Below are positions 6,304 through 7,054 of a stretch of 7,054 nt of DNA, one piece after another. The notes beneath the pieces are model-generated. The model saw only the letters and a program-made list of their open reading frames with translations. It searched no databases and was not told the DNA's origin. How positions within the stretch are numbered: position 1 is the first letter of the stretch; each line of letters begins with the position of its first letter. The DNA is from Acidiferrobacterales bacterium (GTDB taxonomy: Bacteria; Pseudomonadota; Gammaproteobacteria; Acidiferrobacterales; Sulfurifustaceae). Both the position numbers and the translations under genes were made by a program. The DNA lies in contig CAKKQL010000021.1 of the NCBI GenBank assembly GCA_919902095.1, positions 1 through 7,054 on the forward strand, in the 5' to 3' direction.

Positions 6304-6564
6304 ATGCGAACGCTGCTCGCCGTCGTACTCGTGGCCGATGCGTATGTGCTGATCTACTACCGGTTGTTGGTGAGGCATTACTATGAGCAAGCGCACGGTA
6401 TAAAGGAGAGCGCTTTCGGCGCGCTGTTCAGCTTCCCGCCGTATGCCGGGTTGCCCGAGCCGGGACGGAAATATGCCCGGCGTTACTGGGTGGCCGTGGC
6501 GGTCTTGACCGTGTGCGTGCTCGTGCTCGCGACGATAACCGATTTGTCCAGCTTGGCCCGGTAA
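6304..6564 (+). CDS. Small two-helix membrane protein of unknown function
   Basis: 86 residues from ATG 6304; an in-frame TTG at 6295 overlaps the regulator's stop (TTGA) and would give 89. It has a hydrophobic helix at ~2-19, a polar basic loop of about 40 residues rich in Tyr, Arg and Pro (~20-60, with FSFPPYAGLPEPGRKYARR), and a second helix at ~61-80. I do not recognise the family. No ribosome binding site is obvious, and the gene lies five bases after the Crp-like stop, so translation is probably coupled. Its TAA directly abuts the ATG of the following ModA-like gene. Context suggests a role with that protein, perhaps a membrane anchor or partner, but nothing in the sequence proves it. 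Confidence 0.65.
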   Translation: MRTLLAVVLVADAYVLIYYRLLVRHYYEQAHGIKESAFGALFSFPPYAGLPEPGRKYARRYWVAVAVLTVCVLVLATITDLSSLAR

Positions 6565-7054
6565 ATGACGTCAGCATTCGATGCCGGGACACGGGCACTG
6601 GTACCGTTGGATTGGCCGGCGGAATCAACCCGGCCTGACGATGGGTTTCGATGGCTGCACGCGCGCTCGAACCTGTGTCTGGATTTCCACGGCGATCCGC
6701 AACGCGCGCGGCTGGTGGTGTTCTCCGACGGCAATCACCACATGGCGCTCGAGGAATGTCTGCGGCGTTTCCTCGCCGCGCATCCGGCGGTGGAAGACGT
6801 GTTTTATGTCACCACGCCCCCTGCGGTATTGCTCGCCTGGCTCGAGGCTGGCAGCCTGCACGTCGGCAATCTGTGTCTGTCGCTACGGCCACACGTTTTC
6901 ATCAGCCCGCTGAAGATACTCGATCGCGTTGTTGCCGCCGGGCACGCCACTCACCACGTCCCGTTTATGCGTTCGTGCGGCAACGTGCTGCTGGTGCAAA
7001 AAGGGAATCCCAAGGCGATCCGCACGCTCGCGGATCTCGCGCGTCCCGGGGTGC
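6565..7054 (+). CDS. ModA-like substrate-binding protein, 3' end beyond the window
   Basis: Partial gene: 163 codons are seen and the frame is open at the right edge. From ~48 on it follows the molybdate/oxyanion-binding ModA pattern: first strand RLVVFSDGNHHMALEECLRRF, VTTPPAVLLAWLEAGS, VFISPLKILDRVVAAG (ModA DLFIS region), and NVLLVQKGNPKAIRTLADLARPGV, which is very typical of the family. Residues 1-47 are polar with no signal peptide or lipobox, so at this start it would stay in the cytoplasm; the in-frame stop directly before the ATG rules out an upstream extension. The usual ligand-contacting small Ser/Gly residues of the first two loops are replaced by SDGNHH and TTPPA, so the ligand may not be molybdate. 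The TAAATG junction with the small membrane gene implies coupled translation. An unrelated type II periplasmic-binding-fold enzyme or sensor is possible. Confidence 0.75.
   Translation, partial: MTSAFDAGTRALVPLDWPAESTRPDDGFRWLHARSNLCLDFHGDPQRARLVVFSDGNHHMALEECLRRFLAAHPAVEDVFYVTTPPAVLLAWLEAGSLHVGNLCLSLRPHVFISPLKILDRVVAAGHATHHVPFMRSCGNVLLVQKGNPKAIRTLADLARPGV

Overview
The window is ordinary bacterial chromosome with mostly high GC. Lines I counted by hand run from 58% to 78% GC in the permease and metallohydrolase genes. Codon choice and gene types (DASS permease, Crp/Fnr regulator, ModA-like protein, bPH2 protein) fit a free-living proteobacterium, probably gamma- or beta-class. That placement is an inference and I cannot name a genus. 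There is no rRNA, tRNA, CRISPR array, transposase or phage gene.

Layout, left to right. (1) Bases 1-174 have no gene but carry short direct repeats. (2) Bases 193-579 encode a small XRE-type DNA-binding protein in clearly AT-richer DNA (37-47% GC on three hand-counted lines). (3) Bases 656-1114 encode a two-helix membrane protein with a bacterial PH (bPH2) domain and a strong Shine-Dalgarno. (4) Bases 1115-1204 are a convergent gap with two hairpins; one is a clear intrinsic terminator for the minus strand. (5) On the minus strand, bases 5217-1205 hold an apparent two-gene operon: a DASS/SLC13 anion permease, then a 794-residue protein with N-terminal beta-sandwich regions and a PHP-like metal site of the DUF3604 type. 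(6) Bases 5218-5554 are a divergent control region with a perfect 7-6-7 inverted repeat of Crp geometry. (7) On the plus strand from 5555, a Crp/Fnr regulator, an 86-residue two-helix membrane protein and a ModA-like binding protein without a visible signal peptide form a very tight operon that runs off the right edge.

How the parts may fit together (inference): the permease imports an organic or inorganic anion. The DUF3604 protein has no signal peptide and would act on that anion, or a product of it, in the cytoplasm. The divergent Crp-like regulator is the obvious candidate to bind the palindrome and control one or both arms. The substrate is unknown. The best candidate for an undescribed system is this divergon of permease plus metallohydrolase on one side and regulator, small membrane protein and leaderless ModA-like protein on the other.
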